From: Nocardioides aurantiacus
GTDB taxonomy: Bacteria; Actinomycetota; Actinomycetes; Propionibacteriales; Nocardioidaceae
DNA: 64,000 nucleotides
Direction: 5' to 3'
NCBI RefSeq assembly: GCF_003752505.1
Contig: NZ_RKHO01000001.1
Location: forward strand, 3,534,001-3,598,000
Both the position numbers and the translations under genes were made by a program. The notes under the pieces were generated by a model that was not told the origin of the DNA, did not search any database, and was given only the letters and a program-made list of their open reading frames with translations. This document shows positions 25,052 through 33,183 of this stretch, piece after piece. How positions within the stretch are numbered: position 1 is the stretch's first letter; every line of letters begins with the position of its first letter.

Positions 25052-25483
25052 ATGGCTACTGTCCAGCGCGTGATCACCGTGTCCCCCGAGAAGGTCTGGG
25101 AGGTGCTGGCCGACGGCTGGCTCTACCCCGTGTGGGTCGTGGGCGCCTCGCGGATGCGTGAGGTCGACGACACCTGGCCCGCCGTGGACGCGGAGCTCCA
25201 CCACTCCGTCGGCAGCTGGCCGCTGCTGCTGGACGACACCACGTCGGTGATCGCCTGCGAGGAGCCGCGCGAGCTGGTCCTGACCGCCCGTGGCTGGCCG
25301 ATGGGCGAGGCCCGCGTCACCCTCACGCTGGTGCCCGAGGGCTCCGGCACCCGCGTCACGATCGAGGAGGAGGCCGTCAGCGGCCCCGGCGCCCTGGTGC
25401 CCCGCCTCGTGGCCGACCCGGGGATCGCGTGGCGCAACACCGAGACGCTGCGTCGGCTCGCCTACCTCGCCGAGCGCCGATGA
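25052..25483 (+). CDS. SRPBCC-fold protein
   Basis: 143 residues of the START/SRPBCC superfamily, which bind hydrophobic ligands in a deep cavity: QRVITVSPEKVWEVLADGWLYPVWVVG at the start, a central LTLVPEGSGTRVTIEEEA strand pair and a long C-terminal helix (NTETLRRLAYLAE). Start ATG 25052. The stop overlaps the start of the next gene (ATGA), suggesting coupling to the FAD oxidoreductase. Confidence 0.82.
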   Translation: MATVQRVITVSPEKVWEVLADGWLYPVWVVGASRMREVDDTWPAVDAELHHSVGSWPLLLDDTTSVIACEEPRELVLTARGWPMGEARVTLTLVPEGSGTRVTIEEEAVSGPGALVPRLVADPGIAWRNTETLRRLAYLAERR

Positions 25484-27069
25484 CGACGTACGACGCGGTG
25501 GTGGTCGGCGCCGGCCCCAACGGGCTGGTCGCCGCCAACCTGCTCGCCGACGCCGGCTGGTCGGTCGTCGTGCTGGAGGCCCAGGACACCCTCGGTGGCG
25601 CCGTGCGCAGCGACCGCGAGCTGCACCCGGCCTTCGTGCAGGACACCTTCAGCGCGTTCTACCCGCTGGCCGCCGCGTCCCCGGTCGTGCGCGGGCTCGA
25701 CCTGGAGGAGCACGGGCTGCAGTGGGCCCACGCCCCGGCGGTGCTCGGCCACCTCTTCCCCGACGGCGAGTGGGCGCTGCAGACCCGCGACCGCGAGGCC
25801 ACCGCCGCACGCTTCGACGAGCAGCACCCCGGCGACGGCGAGGCGTGGCTGAGGCTGTGCGGCGAGTGGGACCGCGTCGGCCCCCACATCGTCGAGGCCC
25901 TGCTGAGCCCGTTCCCGCCCGTCCGCTCCGGGCTGCGGGGCCTGGCGTCCCTGCCCGGACCCGGTGGCGCCCGGCTGGTCGGCGACCTATTGCGCTCGGT
26001 CACCGGGCTCGGGGAGAGCCGCTTCGGCGGCCGCGCCCCCCGCACCCTGCTCGCGGGCAACGCCGGCCACGCCGACCTGCCGCTCACCGGCGTCGGCTCG
26101 GGCGTGTTCGCCCTGATGCTCACCATGACCGGCCAGGTCCACGGCTTCCCGGTGCCCGTCGGCGGCGCGGGCGCCCTCACGGCGGCGCTGGCCCGGCGGC
26201 TGGAGAAGAAGGGCGGCCGGGTCGAGCTCGGCACCCCCGTCACCGGCATCGAGCTGCGCGACGGCCGGGCCCGGACCGTGCGCACGGCCGGCGGGACGAC
26301 GTACGACGCGACGCGGGCCGTCGTGGCCAGCGTCGTCGCACCCCACCTGTACGCCGACCTGCTGCGCCCCCGCGACGTCTCGCGCCGCGTGCGCTGGGGG
26401 ATGAAGCGCTTCCAGCTCGACCCCTCGACCGTCAAGGTCGACTGGGCGCTGTCGGCGCCGGTGCCCTGGGCCACCGCCCCCGCGGCCGCTCCCGGGACCG
26501 TCCACGTGGCCGACTCCGTCGCCCAGATGGTCGAGGTGACCGAGCAGGTCGCCGCGGGCGTCGTACCGGCCGAGCCGTTCCTGCTGACCGGCCAGATGAC
26601 CACCAGCGACCCGACCCGCTCCCCCGCGGGCACCGAGTCGCTGTGGGCCTACACCCACGTGCCGCAGCCCGCGCAGCACCGCAGCGACGCCGCCGGCGAG
26701 CTCAGCGGCCGCTGGGACCACGACGACCTGGAGCGGTTCGGCGACCGGATCCAGGCCCGGCTGGAACGGTTAGCGCCCGGCTTCGGCAGCACCGTGCTCG
26801 CCCGCCGCGTGCTCGGGCCGCACGAGCTGGAGGCCCGCGACGGCAACCTCGTCGGCGGCGCGATCAACGGCGGCACCTCGCGGATCTCCCAGGAGCTGGT
26901 GCTGCGTCCGGTGCCCGGCCTGGGCCGCGCCGAGGCCGGTGTCCCCGGTCTCTACCTCGCCTCCGCCTCGGCCCACCCCGGCGGTGGCGTCCACGGCGCG
27001 CCCGGCGCCAACGCGGCCCGGGCGGCACTCGCGCACGACCGCACCCGCGGCTGGCGGCCGTTGCGCTGA
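25480..27069 (+). CDS. Phytoene desaturase-like FAD oxidoreductase
   Basis: 529 residues of the flavin amine oxidase/phytoene dehydrogenase type. The N-terminal dinucleotide fold is VVVGAGPNGLVAANLLADAG with a terminal Glu (VLEAQ) for FAD ribose. The C-terminal FAD contact region is GLYLASASAHPGGGVHGAPG. The substrate is unknown; similar actinobacterial proteins are annotated as NAD(P)/FAD-dependent oxidoreductases and lack carotenoid gene neighbours, as here. It overlaps the SRPBCC gene by four bases. Confidence 0.88.
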   Translation: MTTYDAVVVGAGPNGLVAANLLADAGWSVVVLEAQDTLGGAVRSDRELHPAFVQDTFSAFYPLAAASPVVRGLDLEEHGLQWAHAPAVLGHLFPDGEWALQTRDREATAARFDEQHPGDGEAWLRLCGEWDRVGPHIVEALLSPFPPVRSGLRGLASLPGPGGARLVGDLLRSVTGLGESRFGGRAPRTLLAGNAGHADLPLTGVGSGVFALMLTMTGQVHGFPVPVGGAGALTAALARRLEKKGGRVELGTPVTGIELRDGRARTVRTAGGTTYDATRAVVASVVAPHLYADLLRPRDVSRRVRWGMKRFQLDPSTVKVDWALSAPVPWATAPAAAPGTVHVADSVAQMVEVTEQVAAGVVPAEPFLLTGQMTTSDPTRSPAGTESLWAYTHVPQPAQHRSDAAGELSGRWDHDDLERFGDRIQARLERLAPGFGSTVLARRVLGPHELEARDGNLVGGAINGGTSRISQELVLRPVPGLGRAEAGVPGLYLASASAHPGGGVHGAPGANAARAALAHDRTRGWRPLR

Positions 27070-27167
27070 CGGGTGCGGGGGTCCTCCCGGACACGGTTTC
27101 GGGCGTCCCCGAGGTGTCCGGTACAGTTCCGTCTCGGTTCCTCCGGTCCGCCGCAGGAGCCTGGTGA

Positions 27168-27244
27168 GGGCAGGTAGCTCAGCTGGTACGAGCGTCCGCC
27201 TGAAAAGTGGAAGGTCGGCGGTTCGACCCCGCCCCTGCCCACCA
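27168..27244 (+). tRNA. tRNA-Phe (GAA anticodon)
   Basis: Acceptor GGGCAGG pairs with CCTGCCC, anticodon stem TCCGC/GTGGA (one G-T wobble) with loop CTGAAAA giving GAA, T-arm GGCGGTTCGACCCCGCC, encoded CCA at 27242-27244. Confidence 0.95.
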
Positions 27245-27249
27245 CCGAC

Positions 27250-27285
27250 GGAGCCCGCCGGTCAGTCCGCTGACCGGCGGGTTCC
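27250..27285. terminator. Hairpin shared by tRNA-Phe and MerR gene 3' ends
   Basis: A 16-bp stem with one G-T wobble (27250-27265 with 27270-27285) lies between tRNA-Phe and the convergent MerR gene and overlaps the last codons of the latter. It probably works in both directions. Confidence 0.65.
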
Positions 27286-28122
27286 GTGCGTCCGGCCCGA
27301 CCGGTCCGTCCCGCCCGTCCCGCCCGGGGCCACCCCGACACCGAAGACCGGCCACCCGATCTCGGTGCGCCACGCGGAGGCCTCGGGGGTGTCCCGCGGC
27401 CCGACGAGGTAGGTCTCGCGGATCGGGCCGGCCACGGCGAGCGCGTTGCGCACCAGCCAGCTCCCGACCTCGCCGTAGGTGACGTCGATGTCGTCGTGCG
27501 CGCCGACGTGGGTCGCGACGGCCAGCTCCACCCCGGGCAGCGTGACCGGGTGCACCCGGCCCCGTCGCGGGGCGTCCGTCGTCGGGAGGTGCACCAGCAC
27601 GTGCCCGGCGCCCTGCTCGAACAGCGCGTTGTCGTAGACGCCGCCCGGACGACCCGCCGGCTCGGGGACCACGGCGTCGAGCTCGGCCATCGCCCCGGCG
27701 TACCAGGTCAGGACGTCGTCGATCGCGACGTCGTCCTCGACCGCCGCGACCTCGGCCCCGGCGACCGCCCGCAGCTCCACGTGCACCGGTGCGGGCTCGG
27801 GCGCCAGCAGCCGACGCAGCGAGGTGACGGCGGCGCGGGTCCGGTCCAGCTCGGCCTCGAGACGCGCCAGGTGGTCGGCCACGAGGGTGGCGCGGGTGCC
27901 GGGGTCGGACGAGCCCAGGATGCGGCGTACGTCGGTCAGCGGGACGTCGAGCTGGCGGAGCCGGTGGATGACCTGCGCCGTCGGGATCTGCTCCACGCCG
28001 TAGTGGCGGTACCCGGTCGAGGCGTCCACGCTCGCGGGCACCAGGAGCTCGGTCTCGTGGTAGCGCCGCAGCGTGCGCACGCTGACGTGCGTCAGCCGGG
28101 AGAACTCCCCGATGGTCACCAT
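27262..28122 (-). CDS. MerR-family regulator with GyrI-like effector domain
   Basis: 286 residues in the BmrR-like arrangement. The N-terminal winged helix is TIGEFSRLTHVSVRTLRRYHETELL with the GYRHY segment, followed by a dimerisation helix (about residues 80-108) and a C-terminal GyrI-like ligand-binding domain ending with a WRTEIGWPVFGVGV strand. Such proteins sense hydrophobic compounds and activate promoters with overlong spacers. It is divergent from a SnoaL-like gene, with a perfect inverted repeat in between. Confidence 0.88.
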   Translation of the reverse strand: MVTIGEFSRLTHVSVRTLRRYHETELLVPASVDASTGYRHYGVEQIPTAQVIHRLRQLDVPLTDVRRILGSSDPGTRATLVADHLARLEAELDRTRAAVTSLRRLLAPEPAPVHVELRAVAGAEVAAVEDDVAIDDVLTWYAGAMAELDAVVPEPAGRPGGVYDNALFEQGAGHVLVHLPTTDAPRRGRVHPVTLPGVELAVATHVGAHDDIDVTYGEVGSWLVRNALAVAGPIRETYLVGPRDTPEASAWRTEIGWPVFGVGVAPGGTGGTDRSGRTHGTRRSAD

Positions 28123-28150
28123 GCCGGAAGTCTGCCCCCTCCCCCGGGGA

Positions 28151-28172
28151 GAGGGTCACGTCCTTGACCCTC
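28151..28172. promoter_or_regulatory. Candidate MerR operator
   Basis: GAGGGTCA-N6-TGACCCTC, a perfect 8-bp inverted repeat, lies between the divergent MerR and SnoaL genes. The TTGACC inside it resembles a -35 element for the rightward gene. Binding by the adjacent regulator is inferred. Confidence 0.6.
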
Positions 28173-28201
28173 CTCCGGACGGAGGCGGCAGCGTGTCCGC
28201 C

Positions 28202-28549
28202 ATGACCACCAGCATCGAGACCTTCGAGCTCCCCGCCACCGTCCGTGCCTTCCTGGCCGCCCACGCCGCCGGCGACAGCGACCTCGCGGCCCGGGCCTTC
28301 ACCGCCGACGCGGTCGTCACCGACGAGGGGCAGACCTACCGCGGCGCCGACGAGGTGCGGCGGTTCCTGGAGGAGGCCGGCTCCCAGTTCACCTACACGA
28401 CCGCGCTGGTGGGCGCCGAGCGCGTCGGGGAGACCCGCTGGGTCGCCGTGAACCGGCTCGAGGGCGATTTCCCCGGCGGCGTGGCCGAGCTGCGGTTCCG
28501 CTTCCGCCTGGTCGGCGACCTCGTGGCCGAGCTCAGCATCGGCCCCTGA
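28202..28549 (+). CDS. SnoaL/NTF2-like protein
   Basis: 115 residues of the nuclear-transport-factor-2-like fold: ATVRAFLAAHAAGDSDLAARAFTADAVVTDEGQTYRGADEVRRFL is the classic opening (helix pair then beta strand with the ring Asp residues). Members range from isomerases to ligand-binding proteins; no catalytic residue set points to one reaction. It starts at ATG 28202 and is likely controlled by the divergent MerR protein. Confidence 0.85.
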   Translation: MTTSIETFELPATVRAFLAAHAAGDSDLAARAFTADAVVTDEGQTYRGADEVRRFLEEAGSQFTYTTALVGAERVGETRWVAVNRLEGDFPGGVAELRFRFRLVGDLVAELSIGP

Positions 28550-28691
28550 CGCCGCCGCCGGCCGGTCTATCCCGCGGGCGCGCCGGGGTTGTCGTTGCCC
28601 GACGGACAGGCGGAGAGTCGGGTGGGCCATGACCGCCGGGGCGGCGTCGCGGTCCGGGTCCCTGACGTGGTCCCTCCCCCGAGGAGTCGCC

Positions 28692-29087
28692 ATGCTCGAC
28701 CAGGCCGAAGTCACCGCCAACATCCCCGCCGCCGACCTCGCGCGGGCCCGCGCGTTCTACGCGGACAAGCTCGGCGTCACCCCCGTCCAGGAGATGGCGG
28801 GCGTCGCGCTGCTCTACCGGACCGGGGCCGGGTCGGTGTTCACGATCTACCAGACCGAGCACGCCGGTCGGGCCGGCCACACCATCGCGCAGTGGCACGT
28901 CGCCGACGTCCCCGCCGCTGCCCGCGAGCTGGCGGCGAAGGGCGTGCGGTTCGACCACTTCGACGCCCCCGGGATGGAGTGGGACGGCGACGTCTCCTTC
29001 ACCGAGGGCATGGGGCACGCCGCGTGGTTCCGCGACAGCGAGGACAACGTGCTCTGCCTCGACAGCGGCGTGCCCGGGCTCGACTGA
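28692..29087 (+). CDS. VOC/glyoxalase-fold protein
   Basis: 131 residues with the vicinal oxygen chelate fold: VTANIPAADLARARAFYADKLGVTP, a mid strand FTIYQTEHAGRAGH and the closing FRDSEDNVLCLDSG. Members include glyoxalases, dioxygenases and antibiotic-binding proteins; the substrate is not evident. Start ATG 28692 has GAGGAG upstream. Confidence 0.85.
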   Translation: MLDQAEVTANIPAADLARARAFYADKLGVTPVQEMAGVALLYRTGAGSVFTIYQTEHAGRAGHTIAQWHVADVPAAARELAAKGVRFDHFDAPGMEWDGDVSFTEGMGHAAWFRDSEDNVLCLDSGVPGLD

Positions 29088-29091
29088 GGCC

Positions 29092-29799
29092 TCAGGGCTC
29101 CGGGGTGCGGACGAGCACGGCGTCGTGCTCGATCACCCGCAGGCTGGCGCGCTCGAAGGAGACGGGGTAGAGACCGGCGAGCGACCAGCCCGCCGCGGCG
29201 TACTCCTGCAGGTGCTCGGCCATCAGCGGCACGCCGTCGTAGATCGGCAGGCACGCCACCTCCGACAGCACCGCCACGACCGGCCCTCCCGCCCGCACCA
29301 GCCGGCCGGCGCCGCGGAAGGCGGCCAGGTCGAAGCCCTGCGTGTCGAGCTTGAGCAGCACCCGGGTGGCGTCGCCGGCGAGCTCGTCCCAGGCGGCGTC
29401 GAGACGGCGTACGGCGACCCGCTCCTCGCGCGTCCGCGACATCACGTCCTTCCACGACCGCCCGAACTCCGAGCTCTCGCGCAGCGACCCCAGCTCGGTC
29501 TCCTCGTCGACCGCGTGCAGCACCGCCTCGCCCTCGACGTCGCCCAGCGCCCACGGACGCACCTCCCAGGCGGGGTCGGTCGCGGCCAGCTCCTCGAGCC
29601 GGGCGCGAGGTGCGGCGGCGGGCTCGAGGGAGACCAGCCGGCCGGCGTACCCACCCTCGCGCAGGCCGCGCCCGAACTGGCCCCGGTTGGCCCCCACGTC
29701 GAGCACCAGGTCGACGTCGAGCGCGGTGATGAGCCACCGCAGGTGCGCGTCGCGCGCCTCCTCGCTGAGCTGCCGCTGGTGCACCAGGGGGTCGTCCAT
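29092..29799 (-). CDS. FkbM-family methyltransferase
   Basis: 235 residues from ATG 29799 (MDDPLVHQ). The SAM-binding motif is VLDVGANRGQFG, followed by SLEPAA and a LKLDTQGFD segment, all in the usual FkbM order. FkbM enzymes O-methylate sugars, polyketides or lipids. It ends four bases from the VOC gene stop in convergent orientation and heads nothing recognisable as a biosynthetic cluster. Confidence 0.82.
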   Translation of the reverse strand: MDDPLVHQRQLSEEARDAHLRWLITALDVDLVLDVGANRGQFGRGLREGGYAGRLVSLEPAAAPRARLEELAATDPAWEVRPWALGDVEGEAVLHAVDEETELGSLRESSEFGRSWKDVMSRTREERVAVRRLDAAWDELAGDATRVLLKLDTQGFDLAAFRGAGRLVRAGGPVVAVLSEVACLPIYDGVPLMAEHLQEYAAAGWSLAGLYPVSFERASLRVIEHDAVLVRTPEP

Positions 29800-29829
29800 G
29801 CCACGACCCAACCACGGGCGAGGGGGCCG

Positions 29830-30099
29830 CTACTCCTCGACGGTGAAGCCGACCAGGTCGGCGGGGTCGGTGTCCACGGTCGCGAGGTGGTGCACCCGGG
29901 CGCTGGGCGACCCGCGCCGCAGCCAGGTCAGCATGTCCTCGACCGGACCCTCGTCACCTTCGACGAGCGCGTGCACGGTGCCGTCGCTGCGGTTGCGGAC
30001 CCAGCCGGCGACGCCCAGCCGCTCCGCCTCGCGCGCGGCGTACGCCCGGAACGCGACGCCCTGCACCTTGCCGGTCACCAGCACCTCCACCGCACGCAT
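29830..30099 (-). CDS. Acylphosphatase
   Basis: Hydrolyses acyl phosphates such as carbamoyl phosphate or 1,3-bisphosphoglycerate. The 89 residues match family length with TGKVQGVAFRAYAAREA (catalytic Arg in GVxFR) and GWVRNRSDGTVHALVEG (catalytic Asn). Start ATG 30099 is divergent from the Fpg-like gene, 45 bases away. Confidence 0.9.
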   Translation of the reverse strand: MRAVEVLVTGKVQGVAFRAYAAREAERLGVAGWVRNRSDGTVHALVEGDEGPVEDMLTWLRRGSPSARVHHLATVDTDPADLVGFTVEE

Positions 30100-30144
30100 G
30101 CGTGCCAGGATGCCCGGTGGGGACCGGTCGGCACACTGGAGGGC

Positions 30145-30967
30145 GTGCCCGAGCTGCCCGAGGTCGAGTCCGCCCGCCAGGTCGTCGAGCGCGGGGCGCT
30201 CGACCGTCGCATCGTCGAGGTCGACGACCACGACACCTACGAGTGCCGCCCGCACGCGCCCGGCGAGATCGCCGCGGCGCTGCTCGACCGCCGGATCCGC
30301 TCGGTGCACCGGCGCGGCAAGCTGATGTGGTGCGAGACGACCGGGCGGCGCTCGCGGCAGGGGGACGGCCCCCTGCTGGGGCTGCACCTCGGGATGAGCG
30401 GCCGCATCCTCGTGGTCGGGCCCGACGACAGCCAGGTCGAGGGCGGCGACCAGGAGGGCACCGGGCCGGGCCGGGCCCCGCAAGGAGGAGTGGTACCGCT
30501 TCACGCTCACCTTCGACGACGGCGGCCGGCTGCGCCTGTTCGACAAGAGGCGGCTCGGCCGGGTGCGGCTCGACCCCGACCTCGACGCGCTCGGTCCCGA
30601 CGCCGGGGAGATCGGGCGCGAGGAGTTCCGCGAGCGCGTCGGCCGCGGCACGGCCCCGCTCAAGGCCCGGCTGCTCGACCAGTCGGTGCTGGCCGGCGTC
30701 GGGAACCTGCTCGCCGACGAGGTGCTGTGGCAGAGCCGGCTCGACCCGCGTCGCCCCGCGGGCGAGCTGTCCCCCGAGGAGCTCGACGACCTGCGTCGCG
30801 AGCTGCGCGCCGGCATCCGTCGCGCGATCCGGCTCGGCGGCGTCCACACCGGCGAGGTGGTCCCCCACCGGGGCGCCGGTCGGCACTGCCCGCGGTGCGG
30901 CGCCGAGATGACCCGGGCCACGGTCGGCAGCCGGACCACGTGGTGGTGCCCGGTCGAGCAGCACTGA
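30145..30967 (+). pseudogene. Fpg/Nei-family DNA glycosylase, frameshifted
   Basis: An 8-oxoguanine/oxidised-pyrimidine repair glycosylase in two frames. The first begins GTG 30145 (VPELPEVE, with the catalytic Pro-Glu) and continues to GRAPQ near 30480. The second resumes at KEEWYRFTLTFDDGGRLRLFDKRRLGR and ends with a zinc-finger-like CPRCGAEM...WWCPVEQH. The break is at a GGGCCGGGCCGGGCCCC stretch around 30466-30480; removing one C restores the frame. It is either a real frameshift or a sequencing error in a GC homopolymer. GGAGGG precedes the start. Confidence 0.85.
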
Positions 30968-31113
30968 CGACCCGGGCAAATCCCGGATTTCCCGGTAAAA
31001 CGGACATAGGAGACGCCAGGATGGATCTGGGTCCGCAGGAACGCGGGCCACGACACGCCGACTCGGGCAGGCGCACCACGCAGCAGACCGGCACCACACC
31101 ACCTGGAGGGGCG

Positions 31114-32058
31114 ATGAGCGGGCGAGACGACATCCACGCGGCGGTGCCCCCCTCCGTGCCCGAGCACCGCAACGTCTTCGTGCTCTCCGGCGGGGCGTCC
31201 CGCGGGGCGGTCCAGGTGGGGATGCTCGAGGTGCTCCTCGACGCCGGGATCGTGCCCCACGCCCTGGTCGGCACCTCCGTCGGCGCCCTCAACGCGGCCT
31301 TCCTCGCCACCAGCCCCACCCACGACCGCGTGCGGGAGCTGCGCGGCAAATGGCTGCAGCTGACCACCCGCGACATCTTCCCGGGCGGCACCCTCACCCG
31401 GGTGGGCCACCTGGTCCGTCAGCGGCCCTACCTGTTCTCCTCGGCGGCGCTGGCCCGGCTGATCGAGGACTGGAAGCCCGTCGACCGGCTCGAGGACCTG
31501 CCGGTCCCGGTGCGGGTCGTCACCACGCCGCTGGCCGGTGACGGCGCGGTCTACCACCGGCACGGCGACCTGGCCCAGCTGCTGCTGGCCTCCGCCGCCG
31601 TCCCCGCGGTCTTCGCGCCCGTCGACCTGCCGGCGAGCTGCGGCCACCCCGGGCTGCACGTCGACGGCGGCGTCGCCGACAACGTGCCCGTGGCCGGCGC
31701 GGCCGACCTGGCCCCGACCCGCGTGTTCGTGCTCGATGCCAGCGTCCCCGCCCGCCTCCCCCGAGGTCGTACGCCGATCGACGTGCTCGTCGCCAGCCTC
31801 GGCGTCGCCATCCGGGTGGGCGCCGCCCCCGACCTCGGTCCGTCGGTGGGCGTGCACCGGATGACCACCCCCGACCGGGGCGTGCGGATGACCGACTTCT
31901 CCGCGACCCGCGAGCACATCGCCGACGGTCGGACGGCCGCCAACCAGGCCGTGGAGGAGATGCTCCGGGTCGAGCAGGCCCAGCGTGCCGTCCAGGCGGC
32001 CCCCGTCCCCGCGCGCCGCGGCGTACGCCTGTGGGACCGGCGCGAGCGCGTCGCCTGA
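31114..32058 (+). CDS. Patatin-like phospholipase
   Basis: A Ser-Asp dyad lipid acyl hydrolase. The 314 residues contain the oxyanion loop LSGGASRGAVQVG, the nucleophile elbow GTSVG and the catalytic Asp in HVDGGVADNVP. The substrate is unknown. Start ATG 31114 has GGAGGGG upstream; a 146-base gap separates it from the glycosylase. Confidence 0.9.
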   Translation: MSGRDDIHAAVPPSVPEHRNVFVLSGGASRGAVQVGMLEVLLDAGIVPHALVGTSVGALNAAFLATSPTHDRVRELRGKWLQLTTRDIFPGGTLTRVGHLVRQRPYLFSSAALARLIEDWKPVDRLEDLPVPVRVVTTPLAGDGAVYHRHGDLAQLLLASAAVPAVFAPVDLPASCGHPGLHVDGGVADNVPVAGAADLAPTRVFVLDASVPARLPRGRTPIDVLVASLGVAIRVGAAPDLGPSVGVHRMTTPDRGVRMTDFSATREHIADGRTAANQAVEEMLRVEQAQRAVQAAPVPARRGVRLWDRRERVA

Positions 32059-32137
32059 GCGCTCGTCGCGTGCCGTCCTCAGGCTCGCATCAGGTCGCTC
32101 ACACGGCGTCCTCACACCCCCGGCCTACCGTGGACGC

Positions 32138-33109
32138 ATGCCCCTCGATCCCTCCCTCGACCGCGTCTGCGTGGTGCTCAACACCGCCTCCCGGCGGGGT
32201 GCCGACGCCGTCGAGGAGGTACGCCGCCTGCTCGCCGCCGCGGGCCTGGGCCACGCCCGGCTCGACGCCGTGCCGGTCGGCAGCGCCCTGGACGCGGCCC
32301 TCGACGCCGCGCTGGACACCGGCCCCGACCTGCTCGTCGTCGGGGGCGGCGACGGGTCGCTGAGCGCCGCGGCCGGCAAGGTCGCCGGCACCGGCACCAC
32401 CCTGGGCGTGCTGCCGCTCGGCACCGCCAACGACTTCGCCCGCACCTGCCAGATCCCCGGCGCGCTCGAGGAGGCGGTGCGCACGCTCAGCACCGGGAAG
32501 GTCGTCGACGTCGACCTGGGCCGGGCGCGCGCGTTCGGCCCCGGCACCGCCGCGGTCTCGCGCCCGTTCCTCAACGTCGCCTCGACGGGACTCTCGGTCG
32601 GCGTGACCGAGCGGCTCAGCGCGCGGCTCAAGCGACGGCTCGGGCCGCTCGCCTACCCCGTGGCCACGCTCTCGGCGTACCGCCACCACGAGCCGTTCTC
32701 GGTGCGTCTGGAGTTCCCCGACGGCGACCACCCGACGCTCGAGCTCGACGACCTGCTGCAGGTCGCGGTCGGCAACGGCCGCCACTACGGCGGTGGCAAC
32801 GCGGTCTCCCCCAGCGCCTCGGTCGACGACCACACCCTCGACCTCTACGCCATCACCCGCGGCCGGCTGCGCGACCACGTCTCGATCGCGCGGCTGCTCA
32901 AGGACGGCAGCTTCGTGGAGCACGACCGGGTCCACCACCTGCTGACCCGCCGGGTGCGGGTGCACACCTCGGTGCCGCAGCCGTTCAACCTCGATGGCGA
33001 GGTCGCCCTCGGCACGCCGGTGGACTTCCGGGTCGAGCGCGACGCGGTCCACGTCGTCGTCCCGCGGGCCAGCACCGCCGCGTCGTACGACGGGCAGCGC
33101 GCCGCCTGA
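32138..33109 (+). CDS. Diacylglycerol/lipid kinase family protein
   Basis: 323 residues of the DAGK catalytic fold. The ATP-binding loop is VVGGGDGSLSAAA, followed by GVLPLGTANDFARTC and the C-terminal QPFNLDGEVALGTPVDF, all characteristic of YegS/DgkB-type lipid kinases. It likely phosphorylates diacylglycerol or a related lipid. Start ATG 32138, 79 bases after the patatin-like gene, which may be in the same lipid-related transcript. Confidence 0.9.
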   Translation: MPLDPSLDRVCVVLNTASRRGADAVEEVRRLLAAAGLGHARLDAVPVGSALDAALDAALDTGPDLLVVGGGDGSLSAAAGKVAGTGTTLGVLPLGTANDFARTCQIPGALEEAVRTLSTGKVVDVDLGRARAFGPGTAAVSRPFLNVASTGLSVGVTERLSARLKRRLGPLAYPVATLSAYRHHEPFSVRLEFPDGDHPTLELDDLLQVAVGNGRHYGGGNAVSPSASVDDHTLDLYAITRGRLRDHVSIARLLKDGSFVEHDRVHHLLTRRVRVHTSVPQPFNLDGEVALGTPVDFRVERDAVHVVVPRASTAASYDGQRAA

Positions 33110-33127
33110 GGCGACGACCGCGCAGAC

Positions 33128-33170
33128 GCACCGCGGCCCCCGGACCAGCATGGTCCGGGGGCCGCGGTGC
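33128..33170. terminator. Bidirectional terminator hairpin
   Basis: A perfect 20-bp inverted repeat (33128-33147 with 33151-33170) with a 3-base loop lies between the convergent lipid kinase and LVIVD genes. Confidence 0.8.
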
Positions 33171-33183
33171 GCGCGGGTGCAGG

